The position numbers and the translations under genes were made by a program. From Mucilaginibacter sp. PAMB04168 (GTDB lineage Bacteria > Bacteroidota > Bacteroidia > Sphingobacteriales > Sphingobacteriaceae): a stretch of DNA of 64,000 nucleotides. The DNA is taken from contig NZ_CP155079.2 in assembly GCF_039634365.2 (NCBI RefSeq), positions 1 to 64,000 of the forward strand. Direction: 5' to 3'. The notes beneath the pieces are model-generated. The model ran no database searches and was not told the DNA's origin. It saw only the letters and a program-made list of their open reading frames with translations. This document shows, piece by piece, positions 54,118 through 61,958 of the stretch (within the stretch, counting starts at the first letter, position 1; each line of letters opens with the position of its first letter).

Positions 54118-55725
54118 CTATGGTGTAAACTTATATAAGGATTTATTTGGAACATTGTTGAAATCACTTCCTCCGCCAACTAAAGCAATTGTATTATTAG
54201 ATCCTGACATCGGTATAGAGAAAGGTGTTTTGAAATTGCTTACTTCAGTCCACTTATCACTTGATGGATCATATTTATAAAAATGATAGTCAAGGTTTTT
54301 ACCATAGTATGAATTATAAGTGGTTGTTTCCCCCATGCCTACATAACCGTAATTACCGATAGCAAAATTGGCAAACCATATTTCTCCCGATCCTGGATAA
54401 TTGGCTTTTTGCGACCATTGATCGGTTGCTGTATCGTAACACCACGTTTCTTTAGTAGGCTGAGACGAGTAATCGTTAACACCCACCGACCCGCAGGTGA
54501 TGTAGATCTTACTCCCTATATTGAATGCCGCATTTAGCAACCTCCCTTTGCCTGTAGGAAAGTCGGCCATTTTTTTCCATATTTTAGTCCCAAGATCGTA
54601 GCACCACATATCGGTGTAATAAATGTTTCCTCTTACATTGATTATACCAGGACTGTAACCTAAGCCAACGAAAAGTTTATTATCATGTAGTATTGAAACA
54701 GGGCTCCTCCTGGAACCGCCAGGGAAGTCAGTCTCTTGTGACCAAGTATCGCTCGTCGTATTATAAATATAATGAGTACTTGTACTACTTGAATTTTGAT
54801 AGCCTCCGACCCGGTCACCTGCAACAAAATGAATAAAGGTACCCGCTTGTATAATTGCGGCATTTTGTGCCATATACACTTTATCAAACGGCGTTAGGTT
54901 GACCTTCTCATTAGTTAAGTAATTAAAGCGGCTGAACTCTGCTGAAGTAGTAACTGTTGACGAGGCAACCTTGTACGTATAAATCCAATCACCTCTCACA
55001 AAATTATCTGCATTGCCCACCAAGCCTCCATTATCTGCCGGTAGGTTATTCACTCGCGTCCAATGGCCCTCCATGATCGTTACCTTTTTTTGATAAACCA
55101 GATTGATATTATTTAATAACACGGTCAATGTATACCGACCTGGTGCTAATTGATCCGGTGTTTGTAAAGAAAAGCTGCTGCCCGTGGTAGTGCCGAAAAC
55201 CACACCTGTGCTGTTTATTGCCAAGGGTATACCATTCAGCGAAATCTTGACGGTTGTACTAGCTGAGATATTGGAAATGTTGGTTAATACGGTAAACGGT
55301 TGTCCATAATTTATGGTTGTATCTGCATAAGTGATCTGAGGTGATACTTTGCCAATTACTTGATTCGCTGAGTACTCTATTTTTCCATCGTGTGAACCGT
55401 AAGCGCGTGCATAAAATACCGCTCCGGTGTCTAAATTGGCTAAGTTGTAAGTAAAATCAACGGACGCTTTTGATTTGCCCAATACTGATTTCGTAGCATT
55501 TTCGATTGTAGGGTTTATAGACTTGCCCAGAACTACGCCATACTCAATCTCCCCGATGGCATTTCTTACATCCATTGAACCAGTGATCTTGTATTGATTG
55601 AAGCTTTCCGTTTTTACAGGAAGGATGGAGATTCTAAAAGACGCGGGGTCTATATCTTCGACTATTATGGTTTTTGTGCAGGCGAAAAATGAAAAGGCAA
55701 TGAGTAAAAGGAAAAGTTTTTTCAT
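54118..55725 (-). CDS. Kelch-like beta-propeller lipoprotein with IPT/Ig domain
   Basis: 535 residues. Lipoprotein signal MKKLFLLLIAFSFFAC (Cys 16). Residues 30-120 hold a fibronectin- or Ig-like domain, about 130-215 an IPT/TIG-like domain (SPQITYADTTINYGQPFTVL). From about 220 to the end there are Kelch-like blades: HYIYNTTSDTWSQETDFPGG, MWCYDLGTKIWKKMADFPTG, TWCYDTATDQWSQKANYPGS, FYKYDPSSDKWTEVSNFKTP. It is presumably a surface binding protein. Cargo of the tRNA-Pro island, convergent with the integrase remnant, with a good promoter just upstream. Confidence 0.82.
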   Translation of the reverse strand: MKKLFLLLIAFSFFACTKTIIVEDIDPASFRISILPVKTESFNQYKITGSMDVRNAIGEIEYGVVLGKSINPTIENATKSVLGKSKASVDFTYNLANLDTGAVFYARAYGSHDGKIEYSANQVIGKVSPQITYADTTINYGQPFTVLTNISNISASTTVKISLNGIPLAINSTGVVFGTTTGSSFSLQTPDQLAPGRYTLTVLLNNINLVYQKKVTIMEGHWTRVNNLPADNGGLVGNADNFVRGDWIYTYKVASSTVTTSAEFSRFNYLTNEKVNLTPFDKVYMAQNAAIIQAGTFIHFVAGDRVGGYQNSSSTSTHYIYNTTSDTWSQETDFPGGSRRSPVSILHDNKLFVGLGYSPGIINVRGNIYYTDMWCYDLGTKIWKKMADFPTGKGRLLNAAFNIGSKIYITCGSVGVNDYSSQPTKETWCYDTATDQWSQKANYPGSGEIWFANFAIGNYGYVGMGETTTYNSYYGKNLDYHFYKYDPSSDKWTEVSNFKTPFSIPMSGSNNTIALVGGGSDFNNVPNKSLYKFTP

Positions 55726-55741
55726 AAGGTTGGGTTACTTG

Positions 55742-55772
55742 TAAAAGTATAATCATTAGCCGATGCTGCAAA
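55742..55772 (-). promoter_or_regulatory. Bacteroidota-type promoter of the Kelch gene
   Basis: On the minus strand TTTG (55772-55769), 19-base spacer, TACTTTTA (55749-55742), seven of eight bases like TAnnTTTG; 16 bases before the start codon. Confidence 0.5.
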
Positions 55773-55862
55773 GTGTTTTAAGAAAATTCTTTAAATATTT
55801 AAAAATGATATTGAATCTTATTAAAACTGCGTATTTTCACAGCAAACCGGAATCACATCTTT

Positions 55863-57713
55863 ATGCACGCCTTTAAAAGCCTTGTCTTTGCTTTATTAGT
55901 TGTTTTAATTTTTTCTTGTAAAAAGGAAGAGGAACACAAGGAAAAAGCTGCCATCCCATTTGCTACTGCAGGAACGAATCAGAGCGATATTGAAGAATTT
56001 CAGGTTACGCTTAACGCGGATAGTTTAAAGGCAGGACAAAGCGGAAAGTGGTCTATTGTTAAAGGTTTAGTTGAAAGCAAAGTCAATTTTTCAAATGATA
56101 CCCGTCCGGATTCCAAGTTTAACGGCATGCCTGGAGAAACCTATGAATTGAAGTGGACGGTCATGACAGGCAGTTCCAAATTTTCCGAATCAGTTGTAAA
56201 GATAAATTTCAAACCTTTAAGCACAACTATTACCAACTCTTCGCCAGGCAACCAAACACAATTTTTCCTGAATGCAAAGATGTACGACCGCGGCACCTGG
56301 AGTATACAAGGGAAATATGCGACCCTCCGTACCCAGACTTCTGGCGGCACAGTTGTTCCTGACCTGAATTCGCCCTATATCAAATTCCAGGGATATGCGA
56401 ATACCAATTATAAGATCACTTGGACAACTTCTTATGGCAGCAAAACAGCATCAGCAACCTTTGATGTGAAGTCGGGCAATTACTTGGAAGTTGAAGCGCT
56501 TAATGACCTGCAAATGGATCCAAACTCCTACCGAGTGGGGTATGAGAATGGCCATATCGTGAAGCTTGATTTGAGTTCAAGTGGCATTAGCTGGATTTTA
56601 CAAGACACCGTTCAGTACCCAGCTTTGCAAGCTTTTAGATATTTGAAGAAACTTTATCTACAAGGGAGTTCTATCAACAATTTTCCAATTGTTATTGGCG
56701 AAAAATATCGTGACCTCGAGTATCTGAATGTGGATGATACTGGAATTTCTGCAATTGCATCCAATGTAGGAAAATTAACCAAGCTTAAGCAGTTTCTGAT
56801 GAGTCATACGCAATACGGTGCAAAGATATATTATCTTCCTGAAAGTATGGGAGACTTGGAAAATCTCGAATATTTAGTGATGGGTGCGATTGGCCTTCGC
56901 CAATTACCTGAAAGTATGAGTAAATTAAAAAAACTAAAGTACTTTGACTGCAATAACAATTCGGTTCAAAAGCTACCAACTAATGTTGGTAATATGGAAA
57001 GTTTGGAATCATTGGTAATCAGCACAAGTGAAGGTTTGCCTCCATCTATTGCTAAACTTTCTAAGCTCCGCCGCTTATATTTTACTACAACAGCCACCAG
57101 CGCTGCGCTTCCTGCCGACTTTGGGAACTTGCAATCACTTGATACATTAGATCTCTCAGGTCAGTATAGAGAGTTACCTGCCAGCTTTGGAAATCTGAAC
57201 TTAAGATATTGCAATCTTTCAACTCCTGCACTCTCTTCAATTCCTGAAAATTTTGGAAATCTGAAAAACTTGGAATCATTGACCCTATTCGGGGTATACA
57301 AGTCATTGCCCAATTCATTTAGTAATCTTACCAATCTTAAATATCTTACAGCAGCAGGGTCCTTTGAATACCTACCTAAAGACTTTGGGAACCTGACGAA
57401 TCTTGTTTACTTCAACGGGCAGTCGGGAAGTATAAAAGAGCTGCCTGAATCAATAGGTAATTTAAGCAAGCTTACTGAATTGCGACTGGATGGAAATCAA
57501 ATCACATCGCTGCCTTCAGGTTTATTTAATTTACCTAAAATCACCCGGCTAACGCTTTCTTATAACAAAATTAGCACCCTTCCTGATGATTTTTTAAAGC
57601 TTGGCAACACGCTTGGAGAGCTATACCTATACGGCAATAACTATTCTCTTGCTAGCGGTATAAGATTAAAAGGATTGATGACCAAAACCTTGGTGTACGT
57701 TAATTTGTTTTAG
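55863..57713 (+). CDS. Leucine-rich-repeat surface lipoprotein
   Basis: 616 residues. Lipoprotein signal ending LIFSC (Cys about 19), then charged KKEEEHKEK. Residues 35-205 form two Ig-like or PKD-like modules (GKWSIVKGLV, YELKWTVMTGSS, YKITWTTSYGS). Residues about 225-605 are some 16 leucine-rich repeats of 20-23 residues, many of the form LPESxGNLxxLxxL (LPESMGDLENLEYLVM, LPKDFGNLTNLVYFNG). LRR arrays bind proteins or glycans. Cargo of the tRNA-Pro island, divergent from the Kelch gene; both look like surface receptors or adhesins. Confidence 0.85.
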   Translation: MHAFKSLVFALLVVLIFSCKKEEEHKEKAAIPFATAGTNQSDIEEFQVTLNADSLKAGQSGKWSIVKGLVESKVNFSNDTRPDSKFNGMPGETYELKWTVMTGSSKFSESVVKINFKPLSTTITNSSPGNQTQFFLNAKMYDRGTWSIQGKYATLRTQTSGGTVVPDLNSPYIKFQGYANTNYKITWTTSYGSKTASATFDVKSGNYLEVEALNDLQMDPNSYRVGYENGHIVKLDLSSSGISWILQDTVQYPALQAFRYLKKLYLQGSSINNFPIVIGEKYRDLEYLNVDDTGISAIASNVGKLTKLKQFLMSHTQYGAKIYYLPESMGDLENLEYLVMGAIGLRQLPESMSKLKKLKYFDCNNNSVQKLPTNVGNMESLESLVISTSEGLPPSIAKLSKLRRLYFTTTATSAALPADFGNLQSLDTLDLSGQYRELPASFGNLNLRYCNLSTPALSSIPENFGNLKNLESLTLFGVYKSLPNSFSNLTNLKYLTAAGSFEYLPKDFGNLTNLVYFNGQSGSIKELPESIGNLSKLTELRLDGNQITSLPSGLFNLPKITRLTLSYNKISTLPDDFLKLGNTLGELYLYGNNYSLASGIRLKGLMTKTLVYVNLF

Positions 57714-57719
57714 GAATAG

Positions 57720-57989
57720 GCTTTCATTGTTTGGGTATTACAGTCAGATGGTAATGATTGCAAGGCAGTCCGGTTGTTAGAACTTAACGAGGCAACTTTG
57801 CCGCTCAAGATAGGATTAGAGTTGATTGATAAAGGCAAGTTGAACTACCTAAGTATGGATGAAGGTGCAGATGACATCAAGACACTGGATTTAAAGCATC
57901 AGGCCATACAGGTTTCAAACTTTGAGGCTTCAGCAGAGACTTACTACTGGAAAGATGGCAAGTACCAATCTGTGACAACAGGCGATTAA
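57720..57989 (+). pseudogene. 5'-truncated gene fragment
   Basis: An open frame of 89 codons without a good start: the first in-frame codon follows a TAG at 57717, and the only start-like codon (TTG 57774) is inside it. Reads VWVLQSDGNDCKAVRLLELN, PLKIGLELIDKGKLNYLSMD, then SAETYYWKDGKYQSVTTGD and stop. It looks like the C-terminal part of a protein whose 5' end was lost next to the LRR gene end. Family not recognised. An alternative is a real small gene starting at 57774 (71 residues). Confidence 0.5.
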
Positions 57990-57992
57990 AAT

Positions 57993-58050
57993 CTGCACAT
58001 TTTCAGAACACATGGTATAGTATAAGTAGTATTGAATTAGAAATGTGCAG
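57993..58050. repeat. Inverted repeat after the gene fragment
   Basis: ctgcacattt (57993-58002) and its inverse aaatgtgcag (58041-58050), perfect over 10 bases with a 38-base loop, 3 bases after the fragment's stop. Possible weak terminator or recombination scar. Confidence 0.45.
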
Positions 58051-58123
58051 CTACTTGAGTGCAGACTTGCCTATGTTAACTTTTAAAGATACAGGTAACT
58101 ATTCTTTTAAAAGTCAAGCCATT

Positions 58124-58177
58124 CATTCAAACTTTCAACACCCTCTATAAAACATAAATTCTTAACTTTCCTGAATT
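58124..58177 (+). repeat. 54-base island repeat, copy 1
   Basis: Same length as copies 2 and 3. Shares CCTCTATAAA, an identical 19-base spacing, and CTGAATT; the left end is diverged (cattcaa). 17 bases before the gene at 58195. Confidence 0.7.
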
Positions 58178-58194
58178 GAAAGCCTGTTCACGCT

Positions 58195-58758
58195 ATGCTA
58201 ACTTTTAATGTCAATCAGTACACTATAACAGTCAAAGATGCTATATCTCGAGACTTGGACAACCTTTCAGGATTTGATGTGGTGTATATCAATGATGACG
58301 GTTACAAGCCTACCTCAATGCAGGCTATCCATCTACATAGTGATGGAGTACTACTAAAAAGTATAGTACTGGGTGCGAATGGTGGAGGAACAGGAGTGTA
58401 TGCCAATACAGCCTTGTTAGATGGCGACCGACTAGTTACTTGCTGTTCTGATTCAGTCTTCTGTCTTTGTGCCACCTCATTAGAGCTGCTTTGGAAAACA
58501 AAAGCAGACTGGGCTACTTGCTTTGCAATCTATAAATATAAACAGGACTATATCATTCATGGAGAAGTTGAGCTTTCAAGATTGGACAGATCGGGTAACA
58601 TCGTTTGGCAACAAAGCGGCGCAGACATCTTTGTAACACCACATGGAGACAGTAATCTTTTACTGCTAGAAGATAGTATTGTTGCCATTGACTTTGAGTT
58701 TAGTAAATACGTCTTTGACTATGATGGTAATACCATATCTTACACGAGAGCACATTAG
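58195..58758 (+). CDS. Hypothetical cytoplasmic protein, propeller-like
   Basis: 187 residues with no signal peptide. It has strand-rich segments with Asp/Gly turns and Trp: IHLHSDGVLLKSIVLGANGG, LVTCCSDSVFCLCATSLELLW, LSRLDRSGNIVWQQSGADIF. These resemble incomplete beta-propeller blades (WD40 or PQQ-like) but the count is too short for a full propeller. Four Cys cluster at about 83-92 and 108. AT-rich relative to the chromosome. Placed between copies 1 and 2 of the island repeat. Unknown function; an immunity or defence role is possible by context only. Confidence 0.6.
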   Translation: MLTFNVNQYTITVKDAISRDLDNLSGFDVVYINDDGYKPTSMQAIHLHSDGVLLKSIVLGANGGGTGVYANTALLDGDRLVTCCSDSVFCLCATSLELLWKTKADWATCFAIYKYKQDYIIHGEVELSRLDRSGNIVWQQSGADIFVTPHGDSNLLLLEDSIVAIDFEFSKYVFDYDGNTISYTRAH

Positions 58759-58769
58759 CTTAGTTGCCT

Positions 58770-58823
58770 AATTCAGAATTTGTGTAGCCTCTATAAAGTA
58801 AAGAATTTAAGATTTTCTGAATT
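58770..58823 (+). repeat. 54-base island repeat, copy 2
   Basis: aattcagaa (58770-58778) at the left, ttctgaatt (58815-58823), its perfect inverse, at the right, CCTCTATAAA in the middle. 11 bases after one gene's stop and 14 before the next start. Confidence 0.8.
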
Positions 58824-58837
58824 AAATCATTGCAAAC

Positions 58838-59308
58838 ATGCTTCGACCTTTAATCCGTATATGTGTGCTCATCATGTTATGCTTACAAGCGCATACTAAT
58901 CTACAGGCACAGAGTAGTAAGGCTACTAAACAAATTGTAAGGGTCTTGCGGTCAGCTAATATAGGAAAGGAATATCAATACAGTAACGAAGGTGGCTCAA
59001 CAACTTCCCTTAGGTATTTAGGAGCCGTTCAAACAAAGACCGGGCTGAAGTACAAAATACTTACATCAGTGTGGATATGGGGACAGTCTCACAGAGCGAC
59101 AAACCGTATCTTGGTTTACAACTCTAACAACAAGTACATTGGGAACTACAATGTCACAACGATTGAGGACTTGCCAATCAAACTCCTAAATAATCAATTA
59201 GTCTTCAAATCAGTGAAGGATGACTGTACTTATAACGTATTGTTAAGTTCATTACCAAAACGGATGTATAATGAGTGTGCGGGAGATATATACACCTTTC
59301 AACAATAA
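58838..59308 (+). CDS. Hypothetical secreted protein
   Basis: 156 residues with a signal peptide (about 1-24, cut near LQAQ). The mature part has IVRVLRSANIGKEYQYSNEG, SLRYLGAVQTKTGLKYKILT and a late NVLLSSLPKRMYNECAGDIY; two Cys near the C-terminus could form a disulfide. No family recognised. Flanked by repeat copies 2 and 3, each very close to the gene (14 and 2 bases). Confidence 0.6.
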   Translation: MLRPLIRICVLIMLCLQAHTNLQAQSSKATKQIVRVLRSANIGKEYQYSNEGGSTTSLRYLGAVQTKTGLKYKILTSVWIWGQSHRATNRILVYNSNNKYIGNYNVTTIEDLPIKLLNNQLVFKSVKDDCTYNVLLSSLPKRMYNECAGDIYTFQQ

Positions 59309-59310
59309 GC

Positions 59311-59364
59311 AATTCAGAATTTATAGCACCTCTATAAACTAAGGAATTTCAATATTTCTGAATT
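59311..59364 (+). repeat. 54-base island repeat, copy 3
   Basis: aattcagaa (59311-59319) / ttctgaatt (59356-59364) inverted ends, CCTCTATAAA inside; differs from copy 2 mainly around the centre. No gene follows it before the island end. Confidence 0.8.
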
Positions 59365-59681
59365 GGAAGGAAGAGCGAAGAATAGAATTATTCAGCAAAT
59401 TTACGCTCATAGCTGCTGTAGCGTGCAAGAGCTTCCGGCATAAACGCTCAATACAACCGCACTATCCATTTATTCCTTTTCCATCTTGCACTTGATTGCT
59501 ATAAGCGTGTGAGGGCATCATAATTATTTCATTCACTTAACCTCATATAACATGAATCAAGTATCTTTGAGTAGCAGACATCATTTTGTATACGGTGATG
59601 TATATGGTTGACACTATCGTATAACTGCAAATAGTGCGTTTATTAACAGATTTAACAACATTAACGACAGTATATCGCAAT
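59365..59681. other. Gene-free right end of the island
   Basis: I see no gene. A TATCTTTG box (59560-59567) matches the -7 consensus but no TTTG box lies at the right distance and no gene follows. Confidence 0.4.
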
Positions 59682-59728
59682 CATGGCGTGCTGGAGGTCG
59701 TAGGTTCAAATCCTGCCATCCCGACTAA
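59682..59728 (+). repeat. Right attachment repeat (tRNA-Pro 3' end copy)
   Basis: 47 bases like 53278-53324 with one mismatch. Only the 3' part of the tRNA is present (no 5' acceptor, D-arm or 5' anticodon stem), so it is not a functional tRNA. Confidence 0.88.
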
Positions 59729-59729
59729 G

Positions 59730-59763
59730 AAAAGCCGTTTTAGTCTACCGAAACGGCTTTTTT
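59730..59763 (+). terminator. Displaced tRNA-Pro terminator
   Basis: Stem aaaagccgttt (59730-59740) / aaacggctttt (59751-59761) with a T run, right after the att copy. Before the island entered, this would have been the terminator of tRNA-Pro. Confidence 0.8.
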
Positions 59764-59813
59764 ATACACCTTTGTGTATAGTTTGATGTAGTTAAGGGCA
59801 AAAAACAGATTAG

Positions 59814-60863
59814 TTATCGCTTATAAGATATAGAGGAAAGCGTTAAAGGCAGCGTGTTTTCTGTTACCCACTTAACGCTAAGTTCGCACAACCGGGCGGT
59901 ATTGCCTGATTTTTGTTTAACTTCTTTAACAAGATCTTCCACTTCCGCCAATTCAATCGAAGGCAGTTGCTTACCTTGCTTCAAGTATGCAAGTAGCGCA
60001 TCGGTCATCTTTTTGTATTCTCCGTCCCAGTTTACACCGCCGTTGTCTTCTAATTCACGGGCAATCCGACCTGTAATGCGGATAACTTCACCCTGAATAG
60101 TTGCGGCATGGCCACTTGAAGGAACCAGTTGTTCCCAAAGGTCCTGATGTTGTTTTTGCCAGGTTACTGCGGTGGTAATTATCGGAGATTTACCATCGTG
60201 CAAAATACGTTTGGATACCGGTACCACATTGAACAGTCTGTATAATTCTTCTAAAGCTTCACTTACTTCAGCTACCGTATCTTGATCAAAATTGGCTCTA
60301 TGAAACTCAAAAGTGCTACCTATTTTGGCAACCAGATCCTTCATCCTTGAAGTAGTTTGCACACCTGCATTCAGGTAAATTCCGGATATTTCTGCAGTTT
60401 CAACAATGTCTATATTATTACAGGTGCTGAGTGCTACTTCTAATGGTGTATATCCATCGGCATTAAGTTCATCAGCTTTCGCTCCGTGGGCTAGCAAAAG
60501 CTTTGTGTTTTCAACATTGTGAGCATCTGCAGCTGCATGGAGGGGTGTGCCTGTTGAGTTGCTTTTGTTGTTTATGTCGGCTCCTAACTTTAACAAGCTT
60601 TCTATATTGCCTGATGTGCTACGTGCTCTTGTATGAAGAGGCGTATTTCCCCAGGTATCGGTTGCTTGTAAATCGGCCCCTTGTTCAATCAGCCATTCTG
60701 CCAATTCATGAGGGCAATTATCAAAAGCTAACGCGGTTTGCTTTTCATATCCTCCATGAGCATCAACCTCGCATTGGTTAAAAATGTCTTTAAGTTCCTG
60801 CAAACTTTTTTTACTTAAAAGTTCTTCAAAATCTTTAGGCAACGTTGTTCTTTTTTTGGGCAT
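59814..60863 (-). CDS. Ankyrin-repeat protein
   Basis: 349 residues from the ATG at 60863 (MPKKRTTLPKDFEELL); a 16-codon longer frame has an atypical Cys/Phe-rich start. Ankyrin repeats run from about 35 to 160: ADLQATDTWGNTPLHTRAR, ADINNKSNSTGTPLHAAADA, AKADELNADGYTPLEVAL. The C-terminal half (about 175-349) is helical, with no recognised domain. No signal peptide, so cytoplasmic protein binding is likely. Outside the island, on the chromosome side of the right att. Confidence 0.8.
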   Translation of the reverse strand: MPKKRTTLPKDFEELLSKKSLQELKDIFNQCEVDAHGGYEKQTALAFDNCPHELAEWLIEQGADLQATDTWGNTPLHTRARSTSGNIESLLKLGADINNKSNSTGTPLHAAADAHNVENTKLLLAHGAKADELNADGYTPLEVALSTCNNIDIVETAEISGIYLNAGVQTTSRMKDLVAKIGSTFEFHRANFDQDTVAEVSEALEELYRLFNVVPVSKRILHDGKSPIITTAVTWQKQHQDLWEQLVPSSGHAATIQGEVIRITGRIARELEDNGGVNWDGEYKKMTDALLAYLKQGKQLPSIELAEVEDLVKEVKQKSGNTARLCELSVKWVTENTLPLTLSSISYKR

Positions 60864-60965
60864 AAGTAGTAAAGGGTATCTAAAAAAACAGCAGTTTAAC
60901 CAGGCTATCAAATCTTACACCATTTAGGCGAAGATCAGAAATTATACCTGCAGAAAAACCTGTAT

Positions 60966-60996
60966 AAAAAAAGCCGGCTAATTAGCCGGCTTTTTT
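60966..60996. terminator. Terminator of the kdu operon
   Basis: Palindrome aaaagccggct-aatt-agccggctttt with A and T runs on the two sides, 14 bases beyond the kduI stop (leftward) and able to act in both directions. Confidence 0.88.
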
Positions 60997-61009
60997 GTCT
61001 TAGCAGAAG

Positions 61010-61840
61010 TTATTTAACCTCAACAACCGCTAGCGGATCCATATCGGTGTAAACCTGGTTTTCGCCGGCCATGCCCCAAATGAAGGCGTAGTTGCTTGTA
61101 CCGCAGCCAAAGTGTACAGACCATGGCGGAGATATCACCGCGTCATGATTTTGCATCACAATATTACGGGTGGCCTGTGGCTCGCCCATAAAATGGAACA
61201 GGCGTTGGTTTTCGGGCAAATCGAAGTAAAAATATACTTCGGTGCGGCGGGTGTGTGTATGCGGCGGTACCGAGTTCCATACACTGCCGGTTTCCAGTAC
61301 AGTTAAGCCCATAACCAGTTGGCAGCTGCGTATGCCATCTAGGTGAATATATTTGTAAATAGTGCGCTTGTTTGAGGTGGTAATATCGCCCAGTTGTACC
61401 GGTGCTGCTTCTTCCTTGGTCATTAAACGGTTAGGATAATTTGCATGGGCAGGGTTCGACAGCAGGTAATATACGGCAGGGTTGTTGCCATCTGTGCTTT
61501 TAAAACTTACGTCTTTAGTGCCTTTTCCCAGGTACAAGCAGCTCATTTTATCCAGTTCGTAAGTTTGTCCGTCGGCTATTACAACGCCGTTGCCTCCCAC
61601 GTTAATGATGCCTATTTCGCGGCGCTCCAGAAAGTACTCGGCACGTAGTTCGGGATGATTGTCTAAGGTAACGGCGCTGTTAACCGGTTTTACACCGCCA
61701 ACAATAGTGCGGTCGTAATGCGAGTAAACCGAGGTTAATTTGTCAGCTTGCATTAGGTTCTCCACTAAAAAAGCCTCTCTAAGCTCCTCGGTGGTCATGC
61801 GGCTTACCTCTTTCTTGCTATGCTCAAATCTTATTTCCAT
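61010..61840 (-). CDS. kduI: 4-deoxy-L-threo-5-hexosulose-uronate ketol-isomerase (KduI)
   Basis: Isomerises the unsaturated uronate DKI to DKII in pectin-type catabolism. 276 residues, normal length, cupin fold. Starts MEIRFEHSKKEVSRMTTEEL; YSHYDRTIVGGVKPVNS, the zinc site SVPPHTHTRRTEVYFYFD (about 192-209) and HDAVISPPWSVHFGCG are typical. Downstream of kduD in a leftward unit, with a terminator behind it. Confidence 0.96.
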   Translation of the reverse strand: MEIRFEHSKKEVSRMTTEELREAFLVENLMQADKLTSVYSHYDRTIVGGVKPVNSAVTLDNHPELRAEYFLERREIGIINVGGNGVVIADGQTYELDKMSCLYLGKGTKDVSFKSTDGNNPAVYYLLSNPAHANYPNRLMTKEEAAPVQLGDITTSNKRTIYKYIHLDGIRSCQLVMGLTVLETGSVWNSVPPHTHTRRTEVYFYFDLPENQRLFHFMGEPQATRNIVMQNHDAVISPPWSVHFGCGTSNYAFIWGMAGENQVYTDMDPLAVVEVK

Positions 61841-61958
61841 AGTTTTCAGTTGTATGTGGCCTAAGGCCGGTTTCTGTTATCAGTTGTCTGTGACCACTTG
61901 CATTAAGCCCTTATTCAGACTATTCGATGTGTTTAAAGTCCTGGTTCTTGGTGTAGGT

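Larger units (their letters stand above)
53278..59728. mobile_element. Genomic island in tRNA-Pro with a truncated tyrosine recombinase
   Basis: A 47-base direct repeat of the tRNA 3' end (53278-53324 and 59682-59728, one mismatch) brackets 6.4 kb. A tyrosine-recombinase remnant starts 122 bases inside the left end and is read inward, the usual place for an island integrase. Cargo: Kelch-like and LRR lipoproteins, a gene fragment, and two small genes with three 54-base repeats. The integrase lacks its catalytic part, so the island cannot excise itself. Composition looks AT-richer than the flanks. Confidence 0.82.

Noticed and set aside
54118..54280. C-terminal extension of the integrase frame
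   Set aside because: This DNA encodes the end of the Kelch lipoprotein on the other strand; the residues do not look like an integrase catalytic domain.
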